The notes beneath the pieces are model-generated. The model was not told the origin of the DNA. It saw only the letters and a list, made by a program, of their open reading frames with translations, and did not search any database. A stretch of 64,000 nt of DNA from Amblyomma americanum (Eukaryota > Arthropoda > Arachnida > Ixodida > Ixodidae), in NCBI RefSeq assembly GCF_052857255.1, contig NC_135498.1:117342281-117406280 (forward strand), read 5' to 3'. Below are positions 51,051 to 63,276 of the stretch, in pieces (within the stretch, counting starts at the first letter, position 1; every line of letters starts with the position of its first letter). Both the position numbers and the translations under genes were made by a program.

Positions 51051-52550
51051 CTGTAATAAAAGAAGTAAATAATTGTGACGGTTCGCTGGCACGAAATGTA
51101 CAGCCGGGACAAAAGTCTCTGGACCGCGTGTTCCTCAAACGAAGCCGGTAGTTTTTTCAGCCGACAGCTGCAGATCACCCTTGTTGAGGTGAAAGCCAAA
51201 ATGTTGTTCTTTCATCTCCACAGGTCTGGTCTCCGGCCGCCAGCTAATAGAGCTATGAGCTTCTTTTGAGAAACGCGTGGTTCGGGGACACTTGCCGAGT
51301 GTACATCTGCAGTCGAAAGCGGGGACTAGGAAGACAAGATAAATGGGGGGGGGGGGGGGGGCAGTGCTTATTAGGTGATATGTGTGCAAAGTTCCTTGAG
51401 GCATTGAAACCGAGGGTAGAACAGGGCATATTTTTTCTGTAGATTCACCTATCCGACGAAACATGACCATAAACAATGATTTAAGGCAGCCGCGTTGAAA
51501 CTTGACCTGCTCCGCATGGTAGATAACCGCACTTGTGACTGGCAACAGAATCAGTAAGGGCTGCAGTGAGAAATTAAATCGCCACTCCAATTAAAAGCAA
51601 GAACAAAATAACAGATTGCAGCTTTCATGGAGTTCTTGGCAACGGTGTTCTGTATCGAACAGCGTAAACAATGTCAAGCGCAAATGACTAGGACACAGCT
51701 GCGGAACATTGCGAGTTTGCCGCTCACACTCGGTGCATCAACCCTCTAACCTGCATCGCAACAATATGCACCGTAACAAAAAGGAGACATACCGTCGGGT
51801 CGGACCATGTGTGGGAGGCGGTCATAGCCTCTTGGTCATCCCCGGCCGAGGAAGTGGTTTTTGGTGTGGCCCGCGGCCGGGCCTCTTGGCCCGAAGTCGC
51901 GAGCGGCGTCCGCTGCAGAGCCGCCGACGTCTTGGGGAGCCCCCTCCGTGATTTTGCGCCTCCTGCGGATCAAATGGTGGCGGCGGTCAAATGAGGCTGC
52001 AGTGTCATAGCAGAACAGCCGTTCTGGTGCGAAACAGAATTTAAAGCACGGCTTTAGGACGCAGATCAGGAACGGGACAATCGTCGGAGATAATTGTTCC
52101 TTATAACTTCTTAGCAGTCCACTTTCCGCTCAAACGCGTCTTGGATTTGGAAGAGCCCAACCGCTCGGCCATTCCGGTATAAAGCAAGCAGGACCCACTT
52201 GCACGAAGCACGAAGCAAATAAGACAGTTCAGTCTATATCGTGTTTCCCATTATGTTTACTTTGTGCTTTATTTTCCCGCGGAGGCTTGAGCCGCGCAGC
52301 TGTCATAACTGAGCGTGCATTGAGAAAGCAGCCCAGTACTGCCGGAGAAGCCGGCGTGTGTCGTCTACGCAGTGCGTGCAGTCGGTAATCTCATTCGCGG
52401 TCTAAACCCTCTCTTGGTTTTGAGAAAAGGAAAGGCGCATGACTGCTTTAAGTTGTCAGTGGTTGCTTCAAGCGCGCCACGCCAACAAAATGCTAGGAAA
52501 CTCCGGCTGTTAGTCGGGCTTTCGTGGCGCGCTTAATACGTCCTCCGAAG
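51051..52550. other. Unassigned intergenic sequence (copy 2)
   Basis: Collinear with 18,700-20,317. It contains a run of about 18 G near 51,344-51,361 and a single unit of the 64-bp sequence that is tandemly duplicated in copy 1. No gene is supported. Confidence 0.4.
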
Positions 52551-52551
52551 A

Positions 52552-52655
52552 ATAATTGGTTTTTAGGAAAGGAAACACACCAGTGGACACCCGAACCGCG
52601 CCGTCAAGGAAGGCCGGAAGGTGGCAGTGAAAGAAGAAAGAAACAGATGCCATAG
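52552..52655 (-). mobile_element. Ruka-like SINE 3' fragment
   Basis: Orthologous to 20,318-20,425. Confidence 0.65.
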
Positions 52656-52699
52656 TGGAGCGAACGTTGTGCGCCTTTCCTTTTCTCAAAACCAAGCAG

Positions 52700-52975
52700 A
52701 CGGGTTTAGACCGGTTTTGAACCCGACCGCGGCGGCCGCGTTTCGATGGAGGCGAAACGCAAAGGCGCCGGTGTGCTGTGGGATGTCAGTGCACGTTATA
52801 GAGATCCCCAGGTGGTCAAAAATATTCCGGAGCCCTCCACCACTGCACCCCTTTATTCCCTTCTCTCAGTCCCCCTTCTTCCTTTCCCTTACCGCGCAGT
52901 TCAGGTTTGTGCCAAGATGTGAGATACTGGGTCATTTCCATTCACCCAAAACAATATTTTGTCCAGACCGGGTAT
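52700..52975 (+). mobile_element. Ruka-like SINE, head truncated
   Basis: Orthologous to 20,480-20,745, with TTTCGATGGAGGCGAAACGC in the body. Confidence 0.7.
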
Positions 52976-53064
52976 AAGACTAGACAGAGCTGGACTGTCT
53001 TAATTGCTTCGAGCGAGTGGACCCTGTATGTCTCGACCTAAGACAATCGAGTGCTCTGGCTCAC

Positions 53065-53429
53065 CGCGGTGCCGCCGTGGCTTCTGCCTGGGCCTCCTAT
53101 TGATGCCATTGGTGTTGTGGCCCCCCGGCAGTTCTGCGTCCGCGGCAGGGACGGACGTCGGCGTGGAAAGAGACGCGAGGCCGTTGACGCGGGTCGCGTT
53201 GGCGCCGCTGACCACGTTCGCTCCCTTCAGGCGCGCCGCACCCGGGTGCACCTTTGCGCGGGATAGGACCACGACCACCAGCACGGCGACCACGGCAGCC
53301 ACCAGGGCGAAGGCGCCCAGCTGCCAGAGCAGCTCGTTGCTGCGGCGTGCACGTGGCGGGTCAGCAGATGGACACGAACCGCAGAGGGCAAAGTCGGCAG
53401 ACAATTCGGGAGTCCAGATATTTGCGTCA
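53065..53429 (-). CDS. Locus B transmembrane exon (copy 2), family unknown
   Basis: It has the same 365-bp length and splice sites as copy 1: acceptor GGCGCAG before 53,429 and donor GCG then GTGAGCC at 53,064. It reads ALCGSCPSADPPRARRSNEL, then LVAAVVAVLVVVVLS, then NVVSGANAT and a basic RRPRQKPRRHR end. Only a few conservative or neutral residue changes separate the copies. The minus frame is also open 5' of the acceptor in this copy, which would allow a longer exon; the copy 1 stop argues against that. Confidence 0.5.
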
Positions 53430-53504
53430 CTGCGCCGCCTTTTGGCCCAGCACCGTGCTGCGCCAATAGGCAGCTGAGCACTGAAGGCGATACGCAGAAG
53501 AGGC

Positions 53505-53600
53505 ACGCGTGCTGCACGATGTCAGCACACGTTAAAAGTGCGCAAGCAGTCGAAGCTAATTTAGAGCCCTCCGCTCGCTACATTTCTTCCTCCACTACCC
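53505..53600 (+). mobile_element. Degenerate Ruka-like SINE fragment
   Basis: Orthologous to 21,270-21,370. Confidence 0.5.
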
Positions 53601-53995
53601 GGTTCAAGCGCCCACGTATGGTGAGAAATTGAGCCTTCTCTCTTTTCCGATGACCAATTATATGTCCACAAGTAACACCAGGTTGCAAAAAAAAAATGGC
53701 TGGCGGTTTAGCATTGGTAAGCACGGAGTATTGTTCGAAAGCACAGTTTTCGCAAGTGGCTACCCCCGCCACATTCCTCAAACCACGGTTGAGGTGCCCA
53801 GTGACCAAAGTAGCCAGTTATGAGCCTAACCTTTCCTCAAAATCAACGCTGTGTACGGCGTTGTCACATCCAACATAGACAGCGGACGTATGTCACCACA
53901 GAACCGTACAGGCGCGGACAAATGTAAATGGAGCACGCTATTACCTTCTCACATTTTTCATGCGTTGCCAAATTCAAACTGGCAGCAGTGGTACG

Positions 53996-54307
53996 CCCCG
54001 CCGCGGTGGCTCAGTGGTTAGGGCGCTCGACTACTGATCCGGAGTTCCCGGGTTCGAACCCAACCGCGGCGCCTGCGTTTTTATGGAGGAAAAACGCTAA
54101 GGCGCCCGTGTGCTGTGCGATGTCAGTGCACGTTAAAGATCCCCAGGTGGTCGAAATTATTCCGGAGCCCTCCATTACGGCACCTATTCCTTTCTTCTTT
54201 CACTCCCTCCTTTATCCCTTCCCTTACGGCGCGGTTCAGGTGTCCAATGATATATGAGACAGATACTGCGCCATTTCCTTCCCCAAAAAACCAATTATTA
54301 TTATCAT
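53996..54307 (+). mobile_element. Full-length Ruka-like SINE private to copy 2, with TSD
   Basis: An intact-looking head (GCCGCGGTGGCTCAGTGG A-box region; B box GGTTCGAACCC near 54,050), body, pyrimidine-rich part and ATTATTATTATCAT tail. It is flanked by perfect 10-bp repeats CAGTGGTACG (53,986-53,995 and 54,308-54,317). Copy 1 has the empty site CAGTGGTGTG near 21,752. It lies in the presumed locus B intron. Confidence 0.93.
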
Positions 54308-54579
54308 CAGTGGTACGTGCAGGATGCTCGTGGACTCTAGTGCGCTTTCTCTTGAGCAATATTGTTTCTTCAGCTCTGATAGAGAATGAACGATCGTAAT
54401 TAGAACGGAAGAGCATGCTCCGTTTACTTTTGTCCGCACCTGTAACTAAAAACGCCATTGAGGTGTCTGCTGACCATGGGAGCCACCTGTGCGCCTATGC
54501 CAATATCATGGGGTCTACAACGTTGTCAACTCCAATGACCCAATGACCGCCGGCGGCCTATTGCTGAAATTTAGTTTTT

Positions 54580-54745
54580 GGTCGAAATTATTCCGGATCC
54601 CTCCACTACGGCACCTCTCTCTTCCTTTCTTCTTTCACTCCCGCCTTTATCCCTTCCCTTACGGCGCGGTTCAGGTGTCCAACGATATACGAGACAGATA
54701 CTGCGCCATTTCCTTCCCCTCCAAAAACCAATCAATATTATTATG
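54580..54745 (+). mobile_element. 5'-truncated Ruka-like SINE private to copy 2
   Basis: It starts at TCGAAATTATTCCGGATCCC and ends CCAATCAATATTATTAT. Copy 1 near 22,018 reads straight from TTTGGTTTTTG to AAGAAAGG. No clear target-site duplication is visible. It lies at the tail end of an older minus-strand SINE. Confidence 0.8.
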
Positions 54746-54754
54746 AAGAAAGAG

Positions 54755-54965
54755 AATGGCATGGTAACTGTCTCACATCTCGGTGGACACCCGAACCGCG
54801 CTAGAACGGAAGTGATAAAGCATAGAGTGAAAGAAAGGCCGAAAGCGGTGCCGTAGTGGAGGGCTGCGGAATAGTTTCGGCCAACTGGGGACCAGGATCT
54901 TTAGCGCGTACTGACATCGCATAGCACGCGGCCACCTTTTGCGTTTCGTCTCCCTCGAAACGCAG
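54755..54965 (-). mobile_element. Diverged Ruka-like SINE
   Basis: Orthologous to 22,012-22,245; its tail is now separated from flanking sequence by the private truncated SINE. Confidence 0.7.
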
Positions 54966-54969
54966 CTGA

Positions 54970-55735
54970 ATTCACAGTAAGCTCGCGATCAGGTAGGTGT
55001 TCCAGTTATGGGTCGCTCGGCCGTGGTTGCGATACGTATTTCAGTTCCCTGGATATGACGCGGGAATGGACTCTGCCATGGACTGTCATAATAAGGAAAA
55101 AACGCGCCGGGTTTGTTCCTTGAGCAGATATACGAGAACTATTCCAATAGCTACACGTTGCTTGTATGCATCACACATACCCTCGGACGCCGTGGAACGA
55201 GGGCCCACCGCGAACACGAAATGAACGCTCCACGCACTACCTCGGCACCAGGGTTTGGGGCTTCTAGACGCCGATGCATGAACAATGTTGAGTACTACGG
55301 AAGTCTAGGCGCTACTAGAAAGGGCAACTTAACTGCTAGCTCCGCCTTGTGCAGCAGGATTGCGACGTGTGGCAGCTGAAACGCACACTGAAGGTTGGTC
55401 AAAAAAGGGCTAAATATTGTTTGCTGAACTGTGCCGTTGTTTGAATCCATGATGAGTACCCCCGGAACTGTGCGGTACAATGAATTTCTCACCATCTGCG
55501 CTTTATCGCCTCGATCTGTGGCTTGGGCGACAACGGCTGCGAAGGCGACGGCTGTGGGTGCGTCGCTGACGCGTGGGCCTGCGTGCAAAACGAGAGGCGC
55601 TCAGTCACAGCTGTCCAAGCTACGGCCATCTACGGCTGTCGGCTTTTGGAAACGCTGTGTTAAGACTTGCGTTTACGTCAGAGGCCTCCTCCACTATTCG
55701 AACTTCGAAAGCTTTAACCCTACTCCGAAGGTTTA
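54970..55735. other. Unassigned sequence in presumed locus B intron (copy 2)
   Basis: Collinear with 22,250-23,000; nothing recognisable. Confidence 0.4.
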
Positions 55736-55745
55736 GTCCACGTAC

Positions 55746-55967
55746 CGGCCCGAGTGCAGCAGCGGAGCTGGACTGGCTGTACGCGACGCTCTCGTGGGGT
55801 ACCGGCTGGGAGCTCCGGTCTGGCGTCCATGGCTGAGACCGCGGCTTTGACGGCGCGGCGGGTCTCGGTCGCCCCTGGGAGCGGTCCTTGTGGCTCTCGC
55901 TGGACGAGTCCGAGTAGTGCGTCCTGTCGAACGGGCCCGGGTACGGGCCCACCATGGTGATGGACAT
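55746..55967 (-). CDS. Locus B first coding exon (copy 2), family unknown
   Basis: 222 bp, 74 codons, the same length as copy 1, with ATGs at 55,967 and, in Kozak-like context, 55,955. It reads MSITMVGPYPGPFDRTHYSD and a Ser/Pro/Arg-rich tail to the GTACGTGG donor at 55,745. The residue after PYP is G here and D in copy 1. Intact. Confidence 0.6.
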
Positions 55968-56071
55968 CCTGGCCGCGGCTGGTTGAATTGCGCGGCAGGT
56001 CGGCTCCTTGAATCTTCGTCCGCTGCTCGGAGCCCTGCAGGACACGTCCGTTCCGGGTTGGGCGGTGTTGT

Positions 56072-56170
56072 AAAATGGCGATGGGGCTCTGCCTGATCGA
56101 AAAGCTCGGGAACGCGTGCGCATGCGACGGCGCGAGGCTTCAGGGCGTGCCGGGCAGCCGATGGCGATGG
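56072..56170 (-). promoter_or_regulatory. Putative locus B promoter: YY1-like box (copy 2)
   Basis: AAAATGGCGA at 56,072-56,081, 105 bp from the ATG at 55,967, as in copy 1. ACCAATGG lies at about 56,199. Confidence 0.5.
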
Positions 56171-57619
56171 TGCTGGCGATCGCTTATCTTTTCTTGTGAC
56201 CAATGGCATTTGTTAGTGGGATAAGCGGCTCGAGTTCCGTTTTACGTGACCAGAACGACGCAATAACGGGAGACAAGTAGGTGCGGAGCGAGCTGAATTA
56301 GCTTGGGCGATGAAGTGAAGTAGATAGAAATCACGGGGTAAAATTGAAGTACAGAAAACTGTTTACAGTATGCGTCACCCTTGTGTAGACCGCTCGGGCG
56401 GGGCACTTCCCTGCAAATAAATGCAGATCTTGTCGCAGTATTGCCTCTAGGGTCCAGAGGCAGTACTTTCGCGTAATGCCAGTAATCTAAGTAATGCCAG
56501 AGAGACACGCAAACAAAGTATTCATGACCACTTTTCCCACTAGTCAGAGGCTGCTCTGTACTTTGTTTTTGCTGCCAGGTACGCACTGCTTGAGCGATTT
56601 ACACAAGTGTGACACGGACTGTACGTTCGGGTATAGGCATTTTATCTTATGCCATAATCAGATGTTACCCCGCCGCGGTGGTTCTCAGGCTTTGTCGTTC
56701 TGCCAAAGCCTGTGTGCCAAGAGGATTGCAGTAGTTGCTGCTGATGGAGGTCGCATCTCTGCACTTGAGTGTCTGTCGTTCAGGTGGTGGTGGTAAAAAC
56801 TTCATTTTCGTCATTATGCATTCAACGGTGCTCCTTCATAGATCGCGTGGGGCCCCCATTGCGCTTTTCTTCTTTCCCTCCTTCACGGCTGGTTGCGTGA
56901 TGGGGCCAGGAGCCCTTGGCGCTCGGCGACTTTCAAAGCTCGGCTCACGGCCTGGAATTGGGTCTTTGGGTCGGATCTGAGCACCGCATCCTCCCACTCT
57001 TCGCGGTTCGAGAGCTGCATGTTCATCGGCGATGTGTCCCGTGAACAAGTATATGAGCTAAGTCCGCCCTATTTGACCACCTACCTTACACTGGGTCGAG
57101 AACAGTGCTGGCGGTAACGCGTTACAAGTAACGGCGTTACCAGTAACGAGTTACTTTTTTCGGTAACTTTGTAACATACTCGTTACCATTTCGGAACTGT
57201 AACGGGTAACGTACTTACGTTAACATTTTTCGGTAACGTGAGGTGTCACGTTACTAGTTACTATTTGTTCCAATTGTAACCCACTCTGCCCCCTTTTTTT
57301 TAGAAAAAGCGCAGAGGGCCTAAAGTGGTGTTGCAAATAAACAAAATGTACAGTTGCTCTTGACGACGCACCCAGCTAAAAAAGAAATAGAAAAACAGAA
57401 TAGCCATAAAGCACGAACACGCGTCCACACACTTGCCTTCACCTACCTCCCTTCCCAAACCACTCACACACACAACTCTCTACAGAGTGTAAGCATGCGG
57501 AGCATTTTGGAACATCACATTTTTCAGAATTACCTTAAATTTGTTGAGAGTTCAGCGATGTTTTCTTTGTGAAGTTAGAATTGATGATGAAATGTCATTT
57601 TCTGTTTAATATCACGTTC

Positions 57620-58025
57620 AGAAAATGGCTTCACCAAGTGCACCATGTGCCATAGTGCGATGGAAACACTAGAGCACCTGCCCCTTCATTGTGCCGCGTA
57701 AGTCGATGCTAATCGCGATATGATTGCGGCCTACAGGCAACACCCTCTAGACTAGAGGGTGTTGTTACAGGGCGCTGGGCATACTACCAGACTCCCTCAA
57801 GACGCTATTGTGGACTCAGGGCACTGCGCGCATCCATGAGCGAACCTTGGTGAACCTCTGTGCGTTCCTCGAACAGACGGGCTTGACGTCCCTTCTCCGC
57901 CACATAGTTACACACATTGAACGAGCGCTCCGCGAGTTCTACATCGGACGATTAAAAACTGGACGCCCCACTCCAGTTGTAGTCAACATAGCGTTGTGCG
58001 CGTTTGTTGTTATTACTCCACCGTA
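57620..58025 (+). mobile_element. LINE 3' remnant inside the hAT-like element (copy 2)
   Basis: CTMCHSAMETLEHLPLHCAA at about 57,640, then LVNLCAFLEQTGLTSLLRHI in an open frame to 58,026. Stops interrupt it, including at the palindrome. Confidence 0.6.
57738..57764. repeat. Perfect 27-bp palindrome (copy 2)
   Basis: Identical to 25,034-25,060. Confidence 0.9.
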
Positions 58026-59140
58026 ACTAATCACGCGCACAACCTGGACACATTTCTTATTGTGTAGTTTCTGTATATTACCTCTCCCTCTATCCTCTCT
58101 GCCTCTCCCCTCACCTCTTTCATTTCATTTCTCCATTCTGCCTGCTATCCTTTACTCCTGCTGCCCCAGCTCAGGTGATCCAGTATTGATGCCAATGCCG
58201 GGGCTAACAAAAATCTTTTCCATCCTTTTCATTATTATTTTAATAATAACCACTTACTTAATTTCTTACTTTCCATGTGCCACAGAGTTAGAAGCCACAA
58301 CATGTATCTATACAGGGACCTTTAGGCCACTATAACATCTGTTTCGTTTGTTTTTGGGGCGCCGTTTGCAGATTGCGCTTCACCATGGCTAAGCTCCTGC
58401 ACATCTGCTCAATGTATTCTCGTTAAATCATGATTTCGCGTAAAATCTTGTCTGGGCTAGAAATTTTACGTGAAATGTGAGCTTCATAAAATTGTTATCG
58501 TAAGTCCTAAATTCGAAGACTGTTTAAAATTAATGGCCATGAAGTAACGGCAAAGTAACGTGCAGTACTTTATTTCGGTAACGATAATGATAACGTCTTA
58601 CCTTTTTTTTGTTGGTAACGTAGGGCGGGAACGCGTTCCTTTTTTTAGCGTAACGAGTAACGTATTTACTTTTTTTCGATGACGCCTACAACACTGGGCG
58701 AGAATACTCCCGGATACATAATGGAGTTTTTATAAGGGTTGGGGAAAGTGCTTGTCTGGGGTTGTCTCCAGGCCACCTGCTGAGGTTTGGTCTAAGACTT
58801 ATCGGGGGGTGGGTATTTAGATCTATTATTACGATAGTGCATAGTTACGTCGTGATACGTGACCATGCGCTCCTTGGCCGACCACAGGTTTGGGCAGGCC
58901 ACAGCCCTGTTGACGAATCCTCGGGCAAAATCGAGGGCTGCTTCGTTCCCCGGGTGGGACGAGTGCGCAGGCACCCAGATAATTTGAATCTGGCGGCTAG
59001 GTGCTAGATTGGACTGTCTATCAATAATATACATGGTGGCAGCGTGGACTCTGCCTTCCGCAAAATTTCGCACGATTGTCTTGGATTCGCCGAGTATATA
59101 TTCAGCTTCCGTTGAGGCGATGGCCAGGGCAATAGCAGAA

Positions 59141-62100
59141 ATTTAGCTTTCACCTGATGAATGTAATGCCGAAAGCTTTTAGCTTCGCAAACGTATTTGT
59201 GAGCTTGTCTCTTATCTCTAAGTGCCTGCCCTCATAGGACCCCTGAGACTATTCGGTGCACGCGAGAGAGAAACCTTTTAATAAAAAAACAATTTACCCG
59301 GCGTTTAAAAATCGCTGGCACGCTACTCTGCTTGAAAAGGGGAATTTGGGAGATAAAGGCGGAATGAGAGCGGTGTGAAATAGGGCGAAATAAAACAAAA
59401 AAGGGAGAAGGCAAAACGCGCCCATTGAATGTGTACTAAGGTGCATCGGCGAATAATCATGTTTTAAGTACACAGTCCGACAATTGGGATAACAAAGTTC
59501 ACTTCGTGAAGAATGCATTAGGATAAAACGCAAGGTGAAATTGGAGCTTGTGAAGACTACCAATGTTTTAACACAAAGTATGCACTTGCAACGTTACTGA
59601 TACTCTATTCTTCCTGTTAGTCTCCACGAAAACTCCAGTACTGTAGGCGAGCATAAATATGGCTGCGCCCAAAACGGTAAGTGAGAAAGTCTAAAGACTG
59701 ACGAGTAACTGGATGGACACGTGATTTGCGAATCGTACGCAATATATTTCTCGGCGAAAAACAATAACACATGGTGGACACCAGCGGCGAAATCTCTCGG
59801 CTACCGCAACCGGGTCCATGCTCGTTGCGGTCATCACTAAAGGGAGCCGGATCCACGCACGGCGATCCACGAGCTTGAAAAGGGAGGCTCAGCAGCGGCC
59901 ATCGATTGGAATGCCTTAGGACTGGGAAAAGAAAAAAAAAGGTTGTTGTTTTTATGTGCCGCCATGCAAACATGATAAAGGCCCTTCTGCCAAGGACTGA
60001 TTTAGAAAAATGCGGATACCGACGTGTACACAACGAAACGATGTTTCGTTTGGTACCGACCACTGGTTCGCCCACCATGGCCCTCTGAAGGTCGCCCCTC
60101 ATTACTGTTTCCTAAAGGCCGTCGGTACGAATCCCACTTGCAAGCAGGCTTCAACTCGACTAAACTTAGTGCGCCGAATTATGCCCATTTGTTTGCTACC
60201 ACTCCAAACCCTCTGCGCCAAATTGGTGGGCCACAATTTTGTCACCAGTGGCGACACCACGTGGCACCAGTCTCGGCACCAGCTCAGATGGTATGTAGCG
60301 GAACGCCGATACTATAGCGGATGAATCGGCTGCCACTGTGCCCGCCCGACAACTGCGCGTGCGGTCACGTGGTGGGCGTCACACTTTGCTCGATGCTGCA
60401 GTACATTGATCACATGACTGGCTGCCATCTTGAAATCTCGGACAGACAAGAAACGTTCGAATGGGAGTAGTAAAAGCTAACGCTCTTAAAAATTAAAAGC
60501 ACGATTACGATTCTTCTTTTAATGCGAAATTTGAGCTCAGCTCTGTTCCGTGCCTTGGGCTCTGTAGGCTGATTCTTTTGCTTTCCCGGGTGGTCGGCAC
60601 GTCTGGCGACGATATTAGTTCCATAGTAGTATTCGCTGATAAAGACAACGATATGCAGTGCACAGCGGGCGAGAATGTGTGTATTAGCTCGATAGCATGC
60701 AGGCATTAGTTGATGAGTATCACGATGTGCGATGTACAGCGCGAGTGTGTGTCGCAGTCTAAAACAAGGCGTGATCGACTGCGGCGATAGCACAGTACTA
60801 TCGTGCAGCGGCCAGTGAAGCTGATCTGTTATCGGCGCTGCGGGTTCGAATCCCAGTCGTGGCAATGTTTGTATTTATCGATGGTTTGACGCGGCTGAAA
60901 CCAGGAACGGGAGCTTAAGAGCTGCGCTCTACAAAGGAGAGAGCATAAGCGTTGTACCTAACCACGAATAAACGTATGAGTTGATTCAAGGTTATGAATT
61001 GATTAAAGTGCCTAGATAGACATTGAAGCAGATTTGTCCAGCACCGACTGTTTTAGCAACAAAGCCGTCGTGACGTCGATGCAGCTTTTTTGGGTGCGAG
61101 TCTCTGATGCTAGGCTACACGCCACTGACTCCCAAACGTGGATCACGGAGTATTTTCAGCCTTGATGTCAAATCTCCTCAGCTTTTCCTGGTGTTCAAAG
61201 ACCGGCATCGCTAGAAAGCGCCATAATATCGATTTCAACGCAAATAATATAATTATAGAGCGAAGCTAGCGGGCTTAGCGATTTAATGAGCCAAAGCTGT
61301 TATAGGTTTGGTTTAGCCATTTAGGTCAATGCCCCGCTACCTGTCATGTTTTTTTTTTTGTACTGAATATCTCGCCACTTCTATGTTTCATTTTGGTTCA
61401 TGTAACCCACTCCCCTCTCCAATGCTTTGCAGATTGAGGGTATACCAAAATAAAAATAAATCTATCCCGTTTACTTCCGTCCCGCGCTTGCACATTCCAC
61501 TTGTCCAAATGCCAATGGTGGCAGGATTTGAATTTAATTTCATTATATCTTTAAACATCAGGTAATTAGTCTTACGGCTGACGATCTAGATTCCTATGTA
61601 GAATGCGTGGTCATATGGCTAAACCAAAGCTGTTACAGCTTTCGCTATAAAATACGTTGGAGGTGTCTTCGGCGTCTTTCAAGGCACTGACTTGCGCCGT
61701 GTGATAAAGCTCTCCTGTGCATACCTGCCGCCATAGCTGCCTCCTGCTTGTCCCTATACTGCGGCGTGTGGCCTCACGGTAGTGTCCTCCGGCGCATCTC
61801 CTGTGTCCTGCGACTGTCCGCGCGGATGCCGGTTAGCGGATTAGATACACGGAAAGGAGAAGTTTATGTCATTTCACGGCGTGTGAATAGCACTTCCAGC
61901 TTGGCTTCGCTCGAGAAACCGCGTCCTCTAATGCCTCCTCACACACACAGTATACGTCTATCGCTTGTACTTCCGTGCAGCAAGGCACGGCGGCGTATCT
62001 ATATGGCGAGCGCGGTAGCACCTTACACTGTGCCTTATCAGCGCTAAGCGAAATCACTGCCGTCCTTTTAGTTTTGCGTACTACAGCGTTTTAAGCTTAG

Positions 62101-62880
62101 CGCTAACGTATTCCGCTGCACTGAGGCGCAGCATCCAAGTGCGAAATGCAGCTACGCACTTGCAGCTGTGCGCGTGCACGGTGTTCTAGGGGTAGCAAGC
62201 GCAAATGGTGTTCGTGGTACACTGTGACGGCTTCCCACAGCGCTGTGCTTAAAACGCTGTAGTGAGCCTAATCCGGAACCGATGGCGCTGATGGCGTTTA
62301 GAGCTGATAAGAAACCCTTTGCAGAGCCGCTACTGAAAAAACAAACTGGTCCCTGTCACAGCGACATTTCTACTGACGAGCGGTAATTGAAGTTTATGCT
62401 GAGTTAAATTATTGTGACAAGTCCTCTGCAACGCCAAGGGGCATGGCGATAACTTCTCGCGTTCCCTCACTCACTGACCAATGAGAATTATTCACGTTGT
62501 ACAGGGAGAAAACATTTTTTGATGCGAAATTTTGAGTTTCCTTTTTTTAATTTCGACCCTGTCTATTCATTTTGATTACTTTAATCTTGTGATAGCTATT
62601 ATTCTTTCATTTTGGCTATTGCCTCTTCGAGAGACTTCGAAAGGAGGAATTCAGGGAGTGGGCTTTCTCCGGAATGTGCACGAGTTAGCTGTGTTCAACA
62701 ATGGCTGATACTTTCTACGGTGGTCTCCTGTACCCGAGCTGGAATGAACGTACAATTGTTGCACAACCCGCAGCACTGTGTGTCCGCTGTGGCAATATTC
62801 TCGTAGAAATCTCAATGCACGGAAAGGAACGAGGAACCATGACGTAGACTGAAACCATATTGCAAAATGCCATTTGGCGA
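59141..62880. other. Unassigned region (copy 2)
   Basis: Collinear with 26,411-31,025 but without the STPR segment (joined T tract at about 61,349), without the SINE at 30,369-30,607 (empty site near 62,467) and without 47 bp near 59,653. A B-box-like GGGTTCGAATCCC is at about 60,843. No gene is supported. Confidence 0.4.
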
Positions 62881-62892
62881 AACGGGGGTAAT

Positions 62893-63075
62893 AAGCCGCC
62901 GCACTGGCTCAGTCGTTATAGCGCTCGTCTGCTGACCCGAAAGAGGTGCGTTCGATCCTCGCCATGGCGGTCGAATTTCGATGGAGAAAAGTGGTTGAAA
63001 CTTCCGGAGCCCTTCTCTATGGCGTCCCTCATAGCCTTGGTCGCTTCGGGACGTCAAACCCGCATAAACCATAAA
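62893..63075 (+). mobile_element. Second tRNA-derived SINE family (copy 2)
   Basis: Orthologous to 31,032-31,235: a GCCGCCGCACTGGCTCAGTC head, B box CGTTCGATCCTCG and GGGACGTCAAACCCGCATAA tail. Confidence 0.75.
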
Positions 63076-63094
63076 GTGAGGGAACGAAACACAC

Positions 63095-63276
63095 CTCCAT
63101 CGCCCTCCACGCCCGCGCCGCAGCGTCCGCGATGGCCTCAGCGTCAGCTGCGAACATCTGCAGTGCTAATGGCCGCAGCTCGGACCGGCCGCTGGCCGTG
63201 ATGCCGAGCGTCGCCGGACGGTCTGGCACAACTGTCGGCGACGGCTCGCTAAGTGCACTCCGGTATTCGCCGGCTC
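63095..63276 (-). CDS. Candidate exon downstream of locus A (copy 2)
   Basis: Exactly 182 bp, as in copy 1, with the acceptor TTTCTGGTGCAG and donor GAG then GTGTGTTT kept. It reads PDRPATLGITASGRSELRPL, then ALQMFAADAEAIADAAARAW. Unknown product; tentative. Confidence 0.35.

Larger units (their letters stand above)
57103..58696. mobile_element. hAT-like non-autonomous DNA element with 8-bp TSD (copy 2)
   Basis: Both termini are intact: CAGTGCTGGCGGTAACGCG at the left and CCTACAACACTG at the right, giving CAGTGYTG-type inverted ends. The flanking 8-mers GTCGAGAA (57,095-57,102) and GGCGAGAA (58,697-58,704) match at 7 of 8 positions. GTAACG-rich subterminal repeats run about 180 bp at the left and 130 bp at the right. 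An 8-bp duplication plus CAG..CTG ends fits the hAT superfamily. There is no transposase; 1,594 bp. Confidence 0.82.
56789..59140 (-). mobile_element. LINE F 3' half, interrupted by hAT-like element (copy 2)
   Basis: The 3' end is at 56,789-56,810 (AATGAAGTTTTTACCACC on the minus strand). The RNase H frame at 58,792-59,073 is clearer than in copy 1: MRNFAEGRVHAATMYIIDRQ, then IQIIWVPAHSSHPGNEAALD with the last catalytic Asp. The DNA element lies between the two parts. Confidence 0.7.
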
